Source: JBAZZQ01 sp041658725 (GTDB taxonomy: Bacteria; Planctomycetota; Phycisphaerae; JAAYCJ01). From it: DNA of 64,000 nucleotides. The DNA lies in the NCBI GenBank assembly GCA_041658725.1, contig JBAZZQ010000011.1, forward strand, positions 16,689 to 80,688, read 5' to 3'. The notes under the pieces are model-generated. The model saw nothing but the letters and a program-made list of their open reading frames with translations, did no database searches and was not told the origin of the DNA. Each line of letters starts with the position of its first letter. The first letter of the stretch is position 1. The translations under genes were made by a program, and so were the position numbers. Shown piece after piece: positions 42,283 to 50,722 of the stretch.

Positions 42283-44329
42283 AAACCGTGCCGGTGGTTA
42301 TTTTCTCGGTTGGGGGCAGGATTATTTTCCCGGCGGGTTCGTCGTCTTTTTTCTGGTCGTCGGGTTTGGCCAAGCCGATTCGCTGCTCGGCGGCTTTTAA
42401 AATCGCCTCCAGCATTTCCGTATAGGTCAAACCCGCCCATTTGGCCATTTTGCACAAGTGTCCGTCCCAGCACCAGCCGGGGTTCGGGTTGACCTCGAGC
42501 ATCTTGGGCTCGCCGCCGGCGCTTAATCGCCAGTCAATCCGGGCGTAATCGCGGCACTCCAGCCGTTCAAATAATTTCAGGCTGCATTCGACGATGGTCT
42601 TTTCCGCGTCGTCGGGAATGTTGGCGGGGATGGATTTGATGTTCCAGTAGGGGGAATCCGGCATCCATTTTGCTTCATAGCCGCAAATCCGTGGCAGATG
42701 GGCCGGGACGGCGGAATAATCCTCTTCGGTAATCGGCAGAACCGTATAGGCGGTCGGTGGATTGCCGATCAAGCCGAGGCTCAGGTCCTTGCCCGTCAGA
42801 AATTCCTCGACCAGGATCGGTTTTTCGTACCCGAATTTTTCACGGATTTCGGAAATCGCGTTTAATAATTCTTCCAACGTATTGGCCACGCTTCGCTGGG
42901 TGATTCCGAAACTGGAATCACCGAAATTCGGCTTGACGATAACCGGGAAGGGAAAGGGCATCTCAAAGGTCGTGTCTTCCGGCTTGATGAAAAACGCTTC
43001 GGGAACCGGGATTCCCATTTCCTTGGCGATCCCGCGAACGAGCGACTTATCGTAGCAGTAAGCCAGACCCTGCGGGGCGGCCCCCGTGTAGGGGATGTCG
43101 AGCATCTCAAGCAAAGAAGCGATATGCAGCTCTTTTCGAGGGTCGTTGTTATACCCTTCATCACAGAGATTGAAGATGAAATCAATTTTTCCCGTTGATT
43201 TTGACAAGTCCTGATAGAGCGTGTCGTGATTGTTGATATAGGTAAATTCGTAGTCCTTAAGCTCTCTTAATGCGTCCTTGAGTTGATCGATGGTATAAAA
43301 ATCATCGTCGTCAAAGACCGAGGATGGTTTAAGTTTATCCGGTTTGGATGGGTCGCCCAGGAGCACCGCGACATTTCGGATCAAGTCGCCGGCCTTGCGC
43401 TTGACCAACGACCATTCCTTGCGGACCACCGTCGTCATGATAATCCGCTGTTCCATCATGCCCAGGTCCTGGTTTCGCTGGGAATTCGGGGAAATACTGC
43501 TGTGGATGGTCGTATCGGTAAATCCCGCTTCCTTCATCAATCTGGTAATGGATGGACCCGTATAAAGCCGTTCCGCATAAAACTGGTCGGCGATCACGCC
43601 TTTCTCCACGTCCGAGATCACTTCCCGCGAAATCAACCGCTGATTGTCGACGGACAGCGACCGTTCCCGGCAGACGAAATGTTTTTTATCAATCCATTCC
43701 CACGACCGGCTCTGGAAATGCTCTCGTAAATATTCTCCGTCGGCCACGTCGATAAGCAACCGGCCCCAGGGTTTTAACACCCGGCACACTTCCTTGAGCA
43801 CGCGAAGGTCGTCCTGGACCGTCTCAAAATAACCAAAACTGTTGCCCAGGATCACCACCACGTCAAACGTGTCGGCAGGATAGGGCAGTTTGCGGGCATC
43901 TCCTTCCCGGAATTTCACATTCAACCCTTCTCTTCGGGCGATGCCCTTGGCCCGTTGGATAAGATAGTGAGATCGGTCCAGACCGTCCACATTTTTCAAC
44001 CCTCGGCGAGCCATTTCCAGGCTATGCCGTCCCTGACCGCAGCAAAGATCGAGAATCCGGTCGTCCGGGGAAAGTTTTAGCGCGCCGACGACAAGTTCGA
44101 CTTCCTCGCGCGTGATCTTCTGATCCTCGACGACATCGGCATCGGTTTTCAGGTAAAGGGAATTGAAAATGCCCCGCCACCAGTCGGACCGGACATGTTC
44201 TTCGAGATTGCTGACTGGTCCTAACGTAAGGGGAGGTTTGCCGTTTTTACCTCGCTGGGGAGGCTTATCGGAAGAACTTTTACTGCTGCTGCTGTTTCCA
44301 TTCTCATTTCCACTATCATTTTCGTTCAT
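42275..44329 (-). CDS. Methyltransferase fused to a D-Ala-D-Ala-ligase-like ATP-grasp domain
   Basis: Start set at ATG 44329 because the promoter at 44381-44407 lies within the longer frame. Residues 1-40 are Ser/Asn-rich and disordered. Residues about 60-310 are a class I SAM methyltransferase (ILDLCCGQGRHSLEMARRG, VVVILGNSFGYF, GRLLIDVADG). Residues about 330-660 are an ATP-grasp ligase with FPVIVKPNFGDSSFGI, ILVEEFLTG, YARIDWRL and MLEVNPNPGW. The last 30 residues are acidic and Lys-rich. A fused methyltransferase and peptide-type ligase suggests modification of a carboxyl- or amine-bearing metabolite or a peptide. Confidence 0.75.
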   Translation of the reverse strand: MNENDSGNENGNSSSSKSSSDKPPQRGKNGKPPLTLGPVSNLEEHVRSDWWRGIFNSLYLKTDADVVEDQKITREEVELVVGALKLSPDDRILDLCCGQGRHSLEMARRGLKNVDGLDRSHYLIQRAKGIARREGLNVKFREGDARKLPYPADTFDVVVILGNSFGYFETVQDDLRVLKEVCRVLKPWGRLLIDVADGEYLREHFQSRSWEWIDKKHFVCRERSLSVDNQRLISREVISDVEKGVIADQFYAERLYTGPSITRLMKEAGFTDTTIHSSISPNSQRNQDLGMMEQRIIMTTVVRKEWSLVKRKAGDLIRNVAVLLGDPSKPDKLKPSSVFDDDDFYTIDQLKDALRELKDYEFTYINNHDTLYQDLSKSTGKIDFIFNLCDEGYNNDPRKELHIASLLEMLDIPYTGAAPQGLAYCYDKSLVRGIAKEMGIPVPEAFFIKPEDTTFEMPFPFPVIVKPNFGDSSFGITQRSVANTLEELLNAISEIREKFGYEKPILVEEFLTGKDLSLGLIGNPPTAYTVLPITEEDYSAVPAHLPRICGYEAKWMPDSPYWNIKSIPANIPDDAEKTIVECSLKLFERLECRDYARIDWRLSAGGEPKMLEVNPNPGWCWDGHLCKMAKWAGLTYTEMLEAILKAAEQRIGLAKPDDQKKDDEPAGKIILPPTEKITTGTVYA

Positions 44330-44380
44330 AGCTACTGCCGCTGGTCCTTTCCTGGAACTGTGGAGTTTAATTCGCCACTC

Positions 44381-44407
44381 ATTATAACACGTAATATAAC
44401 GTGTCAA
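44381..44407 (-). promoter_or_regulatory. Promoter of the methyltransferase/ATP-grasp gene with a palindrome
   Basis: On the minus strand TTGACA (44402-44407), 15 bp and TATAAT (44381-44386). The spacer holds ACACGT-N6-ACGTGT (44387-44404), a palindrome that overlaps the -35 box and would be a fitting repressor site. Transcription would begin near 44375, so translation from the upstream TTG is excluded. Confidence 0.6.
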
Positions 44408-44448
44408 GCGAAAGTAGTTTAATTTTAAAAAATCTTTTTGGGGGCAAA

Positions 44449-45330
44449 TTACTTTTTCAGCAGGCCGTAGTCCTTCAGGGTGTTGCGGAGTTTTTGCTTT
44501 AGAGAGTCATCCATAGGCCAGAGTGGCAGGCGGAGGTCCCCGCCGCACATACCGAGCATGGCCATAGCGGTCTTTACTGGAATGGGGTTGGTGGCCAAAG
44601 AGAGCATACCCTTGGCCAACGGGAACATTTTGCGGTGGAGTTTTTCCGCTTTTTTGAAATCGTGCCTCAAGGCGGTGTCGGTCAGGGCTTTCATATCCTT
44701 CGGAACGATATTGGCGATGACACTGATAACCCCGGTCGCGCCGACGGACATCAGGGGCAGGGTCATCGAATCGTCGCCGCTTAAAATGTCGATGTCGCAC
44801 ATGGCGCGAAGTGCGCTGGCGCCGTCCATCGAGCCGGTGGCGTGTTTGACGGCATTGATATTTTTGATTTTCGCCAGCCGAGCGATGGTCTCCGGCATGA
44901 TCTCCACGGCGCATCGGCCTGGGATATTATAGATGACCAGCGACAGTTTTGTGGATTCGGCGATGGCTTTAAAATGCTGATATAACCCTTCCTGTGTAGG
45001 CCGATTGTAATAGGGCGCGACGAGCAACGCGCTATCCGCGCCGTTTCGTTCGGCGTGCCGGGTCAGGTCAATGGCTTCGGCGGTGGAATTCGAACCCGTG
45101 CCGGCCATCACGTGGATTCGCCCGCGGGCGCGTTTGATCACCCGGGCGATGACCTCGTCATGTTCCTCATGATCGAGGGTCGGCGATTCACCGGTCGTGC
45201 CGCATGGAACGATTCCGGCGATGCCGGCTTTGACTTGGAACTCAACGAGTTTATCGAGAGTATCGTAATCGACAGCGCCATTTTTAAAAGGCGTGACCAG
45301 AGCGACGTACGTGCCTTTGAACATTTTCAA
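44449..45330 (-). CDS. dapA: 4-hydroxy-tetrahydrodipicolinate synthase
   Basis: A 293-residue class I aldolase-type enzyme with GTTGESPT (residues 44-51), Y134 (YNIPGR) and Schiff-base K162 (VKHATGS). It joins pyruvate and aspartate semialdehyde in the lysine and diaminopimelate pathway. The end GDLRLPLWPM is typical. The start overlaps the pdxJ end by 4 nt. The related enzymes N-acetylneuraminate lyase and KDG aldolase have other motif details; DapA is best. Confidence 0.92.
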   Translation of the reverse strand: MKMFKGTYVALVTPFKNGAVDYDTLDKLVEFQVKAGIAGIVPCGTTGESPTLDHEEHDEVIARVIKRARGRIHVMAGTGSNSTAEAIDLTRHAERNGADSALLVAPYYNRPTQEGLYQHFKAIAESTKLSLVIYNIPGRCAVEIMPETIARLAKIKNINAVKHATGSMDGASALRAMCDIDILSGDDSMTLPLMSVGATGVISVIANIVPKDMKALTDTALRHDFKKAEKLHRKMFPLAKGMLSLATNPIPVKTAMAMLGMCGGDLRLPLWPMDDSLKQKLRNTLKDYGLLKK

Positions 45331-46055
45331 CTAAACTCCTTTAATAATTCTTTCATTTGTCGAACCGCTTCGCGGAGGCCCACGAAGACGGCCCGCGAAA
45401 CAATGGTGTGTCCGATGTTGAACTCGGAAAATCCTGGAATTCGAGCGACCGGTTCGATATTACGGTATGTTAGGCCATGTCCGCCATGAACGGTCAGGCC
45501 AAGTTTCAAACCTAATTCGACCCCTTTTCGCAATTCCACAAGAGCTTTTTGCCTGGTCTTGGGATTTTCCGTATGCGAATACCCACCAGTCCACAATTCG
45601 ATAGCGTCGAATCCAAGATCGGCGGAGGTTTTGATCTGATCGTCAATCGGTTCGATAAAGGCGCTGACGAGGCAGCGAGCCTGGTGAAGTTTTTTAACAG
45701 CCAGCCCGACATTTTTCCGAAGCCGGACGACGTCAAGCCCCCCTTCCGTGGTGATTTCCTGGCGATGCTCCGGAACCAGAGTGCACTGTTCGGGTCCGAT
45801 TTCACCGGCGATCTGAACGATCCTGGGATTGATCGACATTTCAAGATTCAATTTAACGGCCACGGTATGTTTCAGGACGACGACATCGCGGTCGTTGATA
45901 TGTCGGCGGTCTTCGCGCAAATGAACGGTAATCCCGTCGGCTCCGCCGAGTTCCGCCTCCACAGCCGCCCAGACGGGGTCCGGCTCATCCGTCTTGCGGG
46001 CTTGGCGGATGGTGGCCACATGATCGATATTTACACCTAAATTTGGCATACGCAT
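45327..46055 (-). CDS. pdxJ: Pyridoxine 5'-phosphate synthase
   Basis: A 242-residue TIM-barrel protein with the PdxJ opening GVNIDHVATIRQAR, then DGITVHLREDRRHINDRDV, EIGPEQCTLVPE and TVHGGHGLTYRN. It closes the pyridine ring of vitamin B6 from 1-deoxy-D-xylulose 5-phosphate and 3-amino-2-oxopropyl phosphate. It shares an operon with dapA (4-nt overlap). PdxA is not nearby. Confidence 0.95.
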   Translation of the reverse strand: MRMPNLGVNIDHVATIRQARKTDEPDPVWAAVEAELGGADGITVHLREDRRHINDRDVVVLKHTVAVKLNLEMSINPRIVQIAGEIGPEQCTLVPEHRQEITTEGGLDVVRLRKNVGLAVKKLHQARCLVSAFIEPIDDQIKTSADLGFDAIELWTGGYSHTENPKTRQKALVELRKGVELGLKLGLTVHGGHGLTYRNIEPVARIPGFSEFNIGHTIVSRAVFVGLREAVRQMKELLKEFS

Positions 46056-46090
46056 AATAATAACTATCGAACTAAAGATAGCAACAAAAG

Positions 46091-46150
46091 ATTTCTAATT
46101 TATGATTTCTGATTTATGATTTGAAGAACGCATAAATCATAAATTAGAAA
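46091..46150. repeat. ATTTCTAATTTATGATTT inverted repeat overlapping the nnrE end
   Basis: Arms ATTTCTAATTTATGATTT (46091-46108) and the complement AAATCATAAATTAGAAA (46134-46150) form a hairpin. Its right arm includes the last codons of nnrE (46137 on), so the final residues of that protein come from the repeat. Confidence 0.65.
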
Positions 46151-46793
46151 GCAGCAATTCTTTTGGGATGCCGATATCGGCCAGATGAAGCTTACCGACG
46201 TATTCGATAGCGGGAGGCAAGAAAAAAACATTTTTGGCCGCGGCGAAGGTGATGGTTATATGAGCGCGGACAGTGTTTTGGGCGGGAGTGCCGGTGAAGC
46301 AATCGAGGCCGGAAGGAACATCGACGGCGATGACAGGTTTTCCGGACGCATTGATTTTTCGGATCAATTGGTCGATGGGTGGCCGCGGTTCACCCTGGAA
46401 TCCAGTTCCCAGCAGGGCATCGACGAGAACATCGGACCTTTCGATCAAACGGTCGGCCGAGTCGGGATCGGAAATAGGGATTCCCATTCGGGAGACGACG
46501 GTATAATTGGTCAGGGCGTCACCCTTGAGCTTCTCGGCCGGTGCAGCCAGGATGATTTTGACATGCCAAAAACTATTGTGCAGGTGACGGGCAATGACAA
46601 ATCCGTCCCCGCCGTTGTTGCCAGGACCACAAAAAATGACCACCGAACGGTCGGTTAAGTCGAGAAATTCAGCCATAATAAAATGAGCAGCATTTAGGCC
46701 CGCGTTTTCCATCAGCAGGATTGAGGGCATGGCGTATTGCTCGACCGCAAGCTGATCGATCCGGCGGATTTGCTCGCAGGTTAAAGTCAACAT
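46137..46793 (-). CDS. nnrE: NAD(P)H-hydrate epimerase, N-terminal type
   Basis: Start at 46793 (MLTLTCEQIRRID) rather than the 10-codon longer frame. The 218-residue YjeF_N-type protein has CGPGNNGGDGFVIAR (a Rossmann binding loop) and DALLGTGFQGEPR, with VDVPSGLDCFTG. It converts R- and S-NADHX in the repair of damaged NAD(P)H. The dehydratase domain (NnrD) is absent and would be separate. The C-terminal residues are derived from the repeat next to it. Confidence 0.88.
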   Translation of the reverse strand: MLTLTCEQIRRIDQLAVEQYAMPSILLMENAGLNAAHFIMAEFLDLTDRSVVIFCGPGNNGGDGFVIARHLHNSFWHVKIILAAPAEKLKGDALTNYTVVSRMGIPISDPDSADRLIERSDVLVDALLGTGFQGEPRPPIDQLIRKINASGKPVIAVDVPSGLDCFTGTPAQNTVRAHITITFAAAKNVFFLPPAIEYVGKLHLADIGIPKELLLSNL

Positions 46794-46893
46794 TGTTTTT
46801 TTCCTCCCAAAAATATCAGGCAATTCGATTTCTTGCAGTTTATCCGAAAAGGTATTAGAATAAAATTTTAATTCAATTCATGGGAGTAACTAC

Positions 46894-47568
46894 ATGGCAG
46901 ACTTTGAAATGATTTTACGATTAATCCTTGCGGTTGGAGCGGGGGCGATTGTAGGAAGCGAGCGGGAATTTCACGGCCGGCCCGCGGGGCTTCGAACGCA
47001 TATCCTGGTGGCGTTGGGTGCGGCGATCATGTCCCTGGCGTCGCTGGAACTGGCGGAAATTGTCCAGGTTTTTGGCGCCAGTCCGAACGTAAGGGTGGAC
47101 ATCAGCCGGATCGCTTCGGGCATGATCACGGGAATCGGATTTCTCGGAGCTGGAACGATTCTCAAAATGGGTAAATCAGTCCGGGGATTAACCACGGCGG
47201 CGTCGCTTTGGTGCGTGGCGGGTGTGGGCATGGGGTTTGGGTTCGGATTTTATCGGCTTTCAATTTTTGGGTCGATGCTGATGTTGTTTACGTTGCTGGT
47301 CGTCACCAAACTGGAACAGGGGATTTCCAAAGATTGGTACAAGAATGTCATCGTTCGGCTGAAGGGGTCGCGCGATCAGGCGGAGATGTTGAGCAAAAAA
47401 TTCCAAGCCCGAGGGTGGGTGGTTTTGGATTTGGACTGGAGGAAAAGCAAGACCAAAGACACGTTTGTCGTGGATTATAAATTGAGGTTTAACGGAAAAG
47501 ACGACATCCAGGAAGCAGTGCGAATGTTGGATGAAACGGATTTTGCGGAGAATTATCAGATCCAATGA
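46894..47568 (+). CDS. MgtC/SapB-family membrane protein
   Basis: The 224-residue protein has the MgtC membrane domain (residues 1-135: GAIVGSEREFHGRPAGLRTH, then GMITGIGFLGAGTIL, GLTTAASLWC) and a C-terminal cytoplasmic ACT-like domain (about 145-220). MgtC proteins have been linked to magnesium homeostasis and F-ATPase control, but the mechanism is debated. It is coupled to the glycosyltransferase gene by ATGA overlap. Confidence 0.88.
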   Translation: MADFEMILRLILAVGAGAIVGSEREFHGRPAGLRTHILVALGAAIMSLASLELAEIVQVFGASPNVRVDISRIASGMITGIGFLGAGTILKMGKSVRGLTTAASLWCVAGVGMGFGFGFYRLSIFGSMLMLFTLLVVTKLEQGISKDWYKNVIVRLKGSRDQAEMLSKKFQARGWVVLDLDWRKSKTKDTFVVDYKLRFNGKDDIQEAVRMLDETDFAENYQIQ

Positions 47569-48497
47569 ACGGCAATATTAAAAAAACGGTCGCGGTCGTG
47601 GTGCCGGTTTTTAATGAAGAGGCCAATATCGACGCGTTTTGCGAGCGGATCGAGAAGGTGGCGTCGGATTTGTCGGAATATCGATGGCAGTTTGTGTTTG
47701 TTGATGACGGCAGCAGGGATGGCACGATGGAAAAGTTGCGGCAGCGGCAGTCGATGGGCCAGCCGATTACGATTCTCCGTTTGTCGCGGAATTTCGGACA
47801 TCAGGCGGCGATCAAGGCGGGGTTGGATTGTTCGGACGCCGATGCGGTGATTACGATGGACGGAGATTTGCAACATCCCCCGGAGTTGATTCCGCGGCTT
47901 GTGGAATTATGGCAAGAGGGGTTCGAGGTGGTCCAGACGGTTCGCCGGCAGGAATGCGGGACCAGACGAGGCCTGGTTCGGTGGGCTTATCGGGTGATCA
48001 ACTGGTTTGCGGAAAGGCCGATCCCGCCGGAGTGCGCGGATTTCCGATTAATCGACCGGCAGGTGCTTGTCGAACTTAAAAAAATGCCGGAGGCCAATCC
48101 GACGCTCCGCGGGTTGGTGGCATGGGTGGGGTTCAGGCAAACGACGATTGAATACGAGGTCCAGAACCGCCTGGGCGGCCAGAGCCGGTTTACGTTTCGC
48201 CAGTTGGTAAATCTGCTGGCGGGGGGGATTTTTGATTTGTCCCGTCGGCCTTTGGCATTTGGCACGGCGGCGGGGACGATACTGACGATTGTGGGGCTGG
48301 TGGGCTGGATCGTTGGTTTAATGAGCGGAATAATGTTTTTTATTTTCGTGCTGGCGGCGATTGAACTTTGGACCCTGAGTCTGATCGGTGCCTATCTCGG
48401 CCGGGCGTATAACGAAGTTCTCGGCCGACCGATGTATATCGTCAGCGAGAAAGTGAATTTTAAAGAGATATCACAGAGTTATACGGATTGTACTTAA
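47565..48497 (+). CDS. Family 2 glycosyltransferase with membrane anchors (DPM1/GtrB-like)
   Basis: A 310-residue protein. The GT-A domain has VVVPVFNEEANI, DDGSRDGT and MDGDLQHPPELIPRL, with the DxD-like acidic pair DGD. Two C-terminal membrane helices (residues about 230-290) follow. Such enzymes transfer sugars from nucleotide donors to undecaprenyl phosphate. It overlaps the MgtC gene by 4 nt and ends in a palindrome region. Lipid-linked sugar production for surface decoration is the probable role. Confidence 0.9.
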   Translation: MNGNIKKTVAVVVPVFNEEANIDAFCERIEKVASDLSEYRWQFVFVDDGSRDGTMEKLRQRQSMGQPITILRLSRNFGHQAAIKAGLDCSDADAVITMDGDLQHPPELIPRLVELWQEGFEVVQTVRRQECGTRRGLVRWAYRVINWFAERPIPPECADFRLIDRQVLVELKKMPEANPTLRGLVAWVGFRQTTIEYEVQNRLGGQSRFTFRQLVNLLAGGIFDLSRRPLAFGTAAGTILTIVGLVGWIVGLMSGIMFFIFVLAAIELWTLSLIGAYLGRAYNEVLGRPMYIVSEKVNFKEISQSYTDCT

Positions 48498-48574
48498 TTA
48501 ATGCGCTCGGCGGAAAATATCCGCCACCGCGTTAATAACGGCCTTATGTCTCCAAAGCCGTATGACAATCCGTA
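48482..48574. terminator. Palindromic terminator region between convergent genes
   Basis: Nested inverted repeats: TACGGATTGT (48482) to ACAATCCGTA (48565), and a central GGCGGA-AAATA-TCCGCC (48509-48525). The outer arm overlaps the glycosyltransferase end; the right one reaches the neighbouring stop. Both convergent transcripts would form it. Confidence 0.6.
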
Positions 48575-49720
48575 TTAGTTTTCGGATGGAGGTTCTTCCC
48601 AATAATTTTGTAGATATTCCCCGTCTGGACCGAAGGTATAATAGTCATCATCATCCAACGCTATAACGATAAGATTCTCTTTTCCATGCAGGACCATATA
48701 TTTGACCGATTTTGGGGTGCCGTAATCACACGCAGGTCCTCCTGAGTTTATTCTAATTGTCCCTTTTTCCGTGCGAGAGAGTGTAATTGGACCCAATTTG
48801 AAGGGAAAAGTAGCGATTTGTTTCAGCTTGTCGCTCTTGACTAATTTCTTAAACTCCGTTGACGTTAGAAGATATTTCGCAATTGGTCGTGGGCCAAACT
48901 CGGATATTTTTCGATTAATCGTTTCTTGATAGGCTTTTTGCTGTAACCGTGTTTCATAAAAATGACTCATCGGCCTAAAACACAGTCCCGTCACCGGCTC
49001 ATACTTATTTTGGAGATGAAGGCTCGAATTGTCGGTATAAAAAACGGCTTGATTACTGGCCCAATCTCTTTCGGCGGCCACTTGGCCTCCTCTTTTAGTT
49101 TCAAAGATAAACCCCTGGCGAAATACAAAGGGAAAAGCAACCGTAAGAATAATGATGCCAATGCCTACAAAAATGATTCGCCAGGGGTTGGCAGTTAAAT
49201 TTGGAGGGCACGATGCCGAAGTAGACACGATTTCATCAATCGGGGCTTTACATTCCGGACACTCCACATTGATTGAATTGATATAAAGCGCGCCGCATGA
49301 TCGGCAGTTTCCAGTCAGTTCAAATCGTCGGATTTTTCCCAGGAAAAATTGAAATATTCTTTCCACGGCAAGATTAATCAGGCAAATGAAAGCAATTATA
49401 AAAAAACAACTCATAAAAAATTCCATCCAGTAAAAGTGCCAGGGGCGCATCCCGCTACCCATTACCAGTGCAATCACACAAGTGACTATTAAAGAGTAAA
49501 GCAGGACCAGGTCTTTTCGTCTTTTTTGATCGTCATCAAAAATGGCTGACAGGAGGATGGGAGAAATCCATAACCAGGGCATGGCGTAAAATATAGGGTC
49601 GGGATCAGGGTATCCGCGCAAGGCAATCATCGGCATACACAGAAACGTGTAAGCAACGAATCCCAAGCATGAGATGATTAAGGATAATGAAGGGTCTCTT
49701 TTTATGATTTCATGCTTCAT
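48575..49720 (-). CDS. Membrane protein with a zinc-ribbon motif, unknown function
   Basis: A 381-residue protein with hydrophobic segments near residues 10-40, 45-60, 75-100 and 100-125 and a further one near 190-210. Between the last two, CRSCGALYINSINVECPECK (near residues 140-160) is a CxxC...CxxC zinc ribbon. The C-terminal third (about 215-381) is soluble and includes short beta-like strands. No family was recognised. It may be a membrane-bound adaptor of planctomycete type. Confidence 0.6.
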   Translation of the reverse strand: MKHEIIKRDPSLSLIISCLGFVAYTFLCMPMIALRGYPDPDPIFYAMPWLWISPILLSAIFDDDQKRRKDLVLLYSLIVTCVIALVMGSGMRPWHFYWMEFFMSCFFIIAFICLINLAVERIFQFFLGKIRRFELTGNCRSCGALYINSINVECPECKAPIDEIVSTSASCPPNLTANPWRIIFVGIGIIILTVAFPFVFRQGFIFETKRGGQVAAERDWASNQAVFYTDNSSLHLQNKYEPVTGLCFRPMSHFYETRLQQKAYQETINRKISEFGPRPIAKYLLTSTEFKKLVKSDKLKQIATFPFKLGPITLSRTEKGTIRINSGGPACDYGTPKSVKYMVLHGKENLIVIALDDDDYYTFGPDGEYLQNYWEEPPSEN

Positions 49721-49822
49721 GCCTGATTACCTTTTCCCTTATATATTTTATGCTACGGTGGGGTATAAATTATCTCAAGCAATAAAAAAACACACCTACA
49801 GAATATTTAAAAGAAATCACCT

Positions 49823-49907
49823 GGGTGGCATGGGCAATTCTTATTGCCCGTGTCTTTTTCCCGCATATGCCAGAAGACACGGGCAAGAAGACTTGCCCAT
49901 GCCACCC
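49823..49907. repeat. GGTGGCATGGGCAA inverted repeat
   Basis: GGGTGGCATGGGCAA (49823-49837) pairs with TTGCCCATGCCACCC (49893-49907), and inside TTGCCCGTGTCTT (49844-49856) pairs with AAGACACGGGCAA (49874-49886). A double hairpin in the gap before the TetR promoter. No gene is present. Confidence 0.75.
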
Positions 49908-49980
49908 CCAAAAAAGTTGTGTAACCTTCATTGTGAAATACTATCCCAAGCCATTCATTTACAAAATGCAGGAAAATAAC

Positions 49981-50026
49981 TTGACAGCAAAATTAAAATT
50001 GAATAATATAACTGACTGGTCCGTCA
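49981..50026 (+). promoter_or_regulatory. Promoter and TetR-type operator of the RND efflux operon
   Basis: TTGACA (49981-49986), 17 bp, TATAAT-like TAATAT (50004-50009). Immediately behind, TGAC-TGGTCC-GTCA (50013-50026) is a palindrome of the sort bound by TetR/AcrR regulators, located over the expected transcription start (about 50016). Confidence 0.65.
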
Positions 50027-50033
50027 TTTAATT

Positions 50034-50711
50034 ATGGCAGGAAAACGCGGCGTGAGAAAAACAAACCATCGAAAAGTAGGTCGGCCCGTTGACGCGAAAC
50101 TTCGGTCGCGTCGGCGTGAGGAGATTTTGGAGGCGGCGACGAGCATTTTTGCCCGGCGGGGATATTCCAAGACCGATCTGCAGGTGGTGGCCGATATGCT
50201 GGGAGTTGGAAAAGGCACGATTTATCGGTATTTTCCCAGCAAACGGGCTCTTTTCCTTGCCGCCGCGGACTGGGGGATGAACCAGTTGCATGAGCAGGTC
50301 GAAAAGGATATCCTGGACATCGCCGATCCTTTGGAACGGATCGAAAAAAGCATTTATTCCTATCTTTTATTTTTCGATTCGCATCCCCAAATCGTCGAAC
50401 TCCTTATTCAGGAACGGGCGGAATTCAAGGACCGGAAAAAACCGACTTATTTTGAGCATCGGGATGAACGCGTAAAACAGTGGCGGGAATTGACGCAAAA
50501 CTTGATCGCTGAAGGACGAATGAGAGACATTCCGGTGGACCAGATCATGGATGTGGTAGGCAATCTTCTTTATGGAACAATGTTTACCAATTTTTTCGTC
50601 GGCCGGGTAAAATCGTGCCGACAGCAGGTTAGTGAAATATTGGATGTGGTGTTCAAGGGCGTCCTGAGCGAGAAAGCTCGAAAACAATTTCGCCTGAGTT
50701 CACGATTTTAG
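50034..50711 (+). CDS. TetR/AcrR-family repressor of the efflux operon
   Basis: The 225-residue protein has a TetR helix-turn-helix (residues about 22-68: RREEILEAATSIFARRGYSK, then LQVVADMLGVGKGTIYRYFPS) and a C-terminal helical ligand-binding domain (70-225). It is the first gene of the tolC-hlyD-RND operon; a palindrome over its promoter suggests that it represses itself and the pump until an inducer binds. Confidence 0.92.
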   Translation: MAGKRGVRKTNHRKVGRPVDAKLRSRRREEILEAATSIFARRGYSKTDLQVVADMLGVGKGTIYRYFPSKRALFLAAADWGMNQLHEQVEKDILDIADPLERIEKSIYSYLLFFDSHPQIVELLIQERAEFKDRKKPTYFEHRDERVKQWRELTQNLIAEGRMRDIPVDQIMDVVGNLLYGTMFTNFFVGRVKSCRQQVSEILDVVFKGVLSEKARKQFRLSSRF

Positions 50712-50722
50712 GAAAACGGCTT

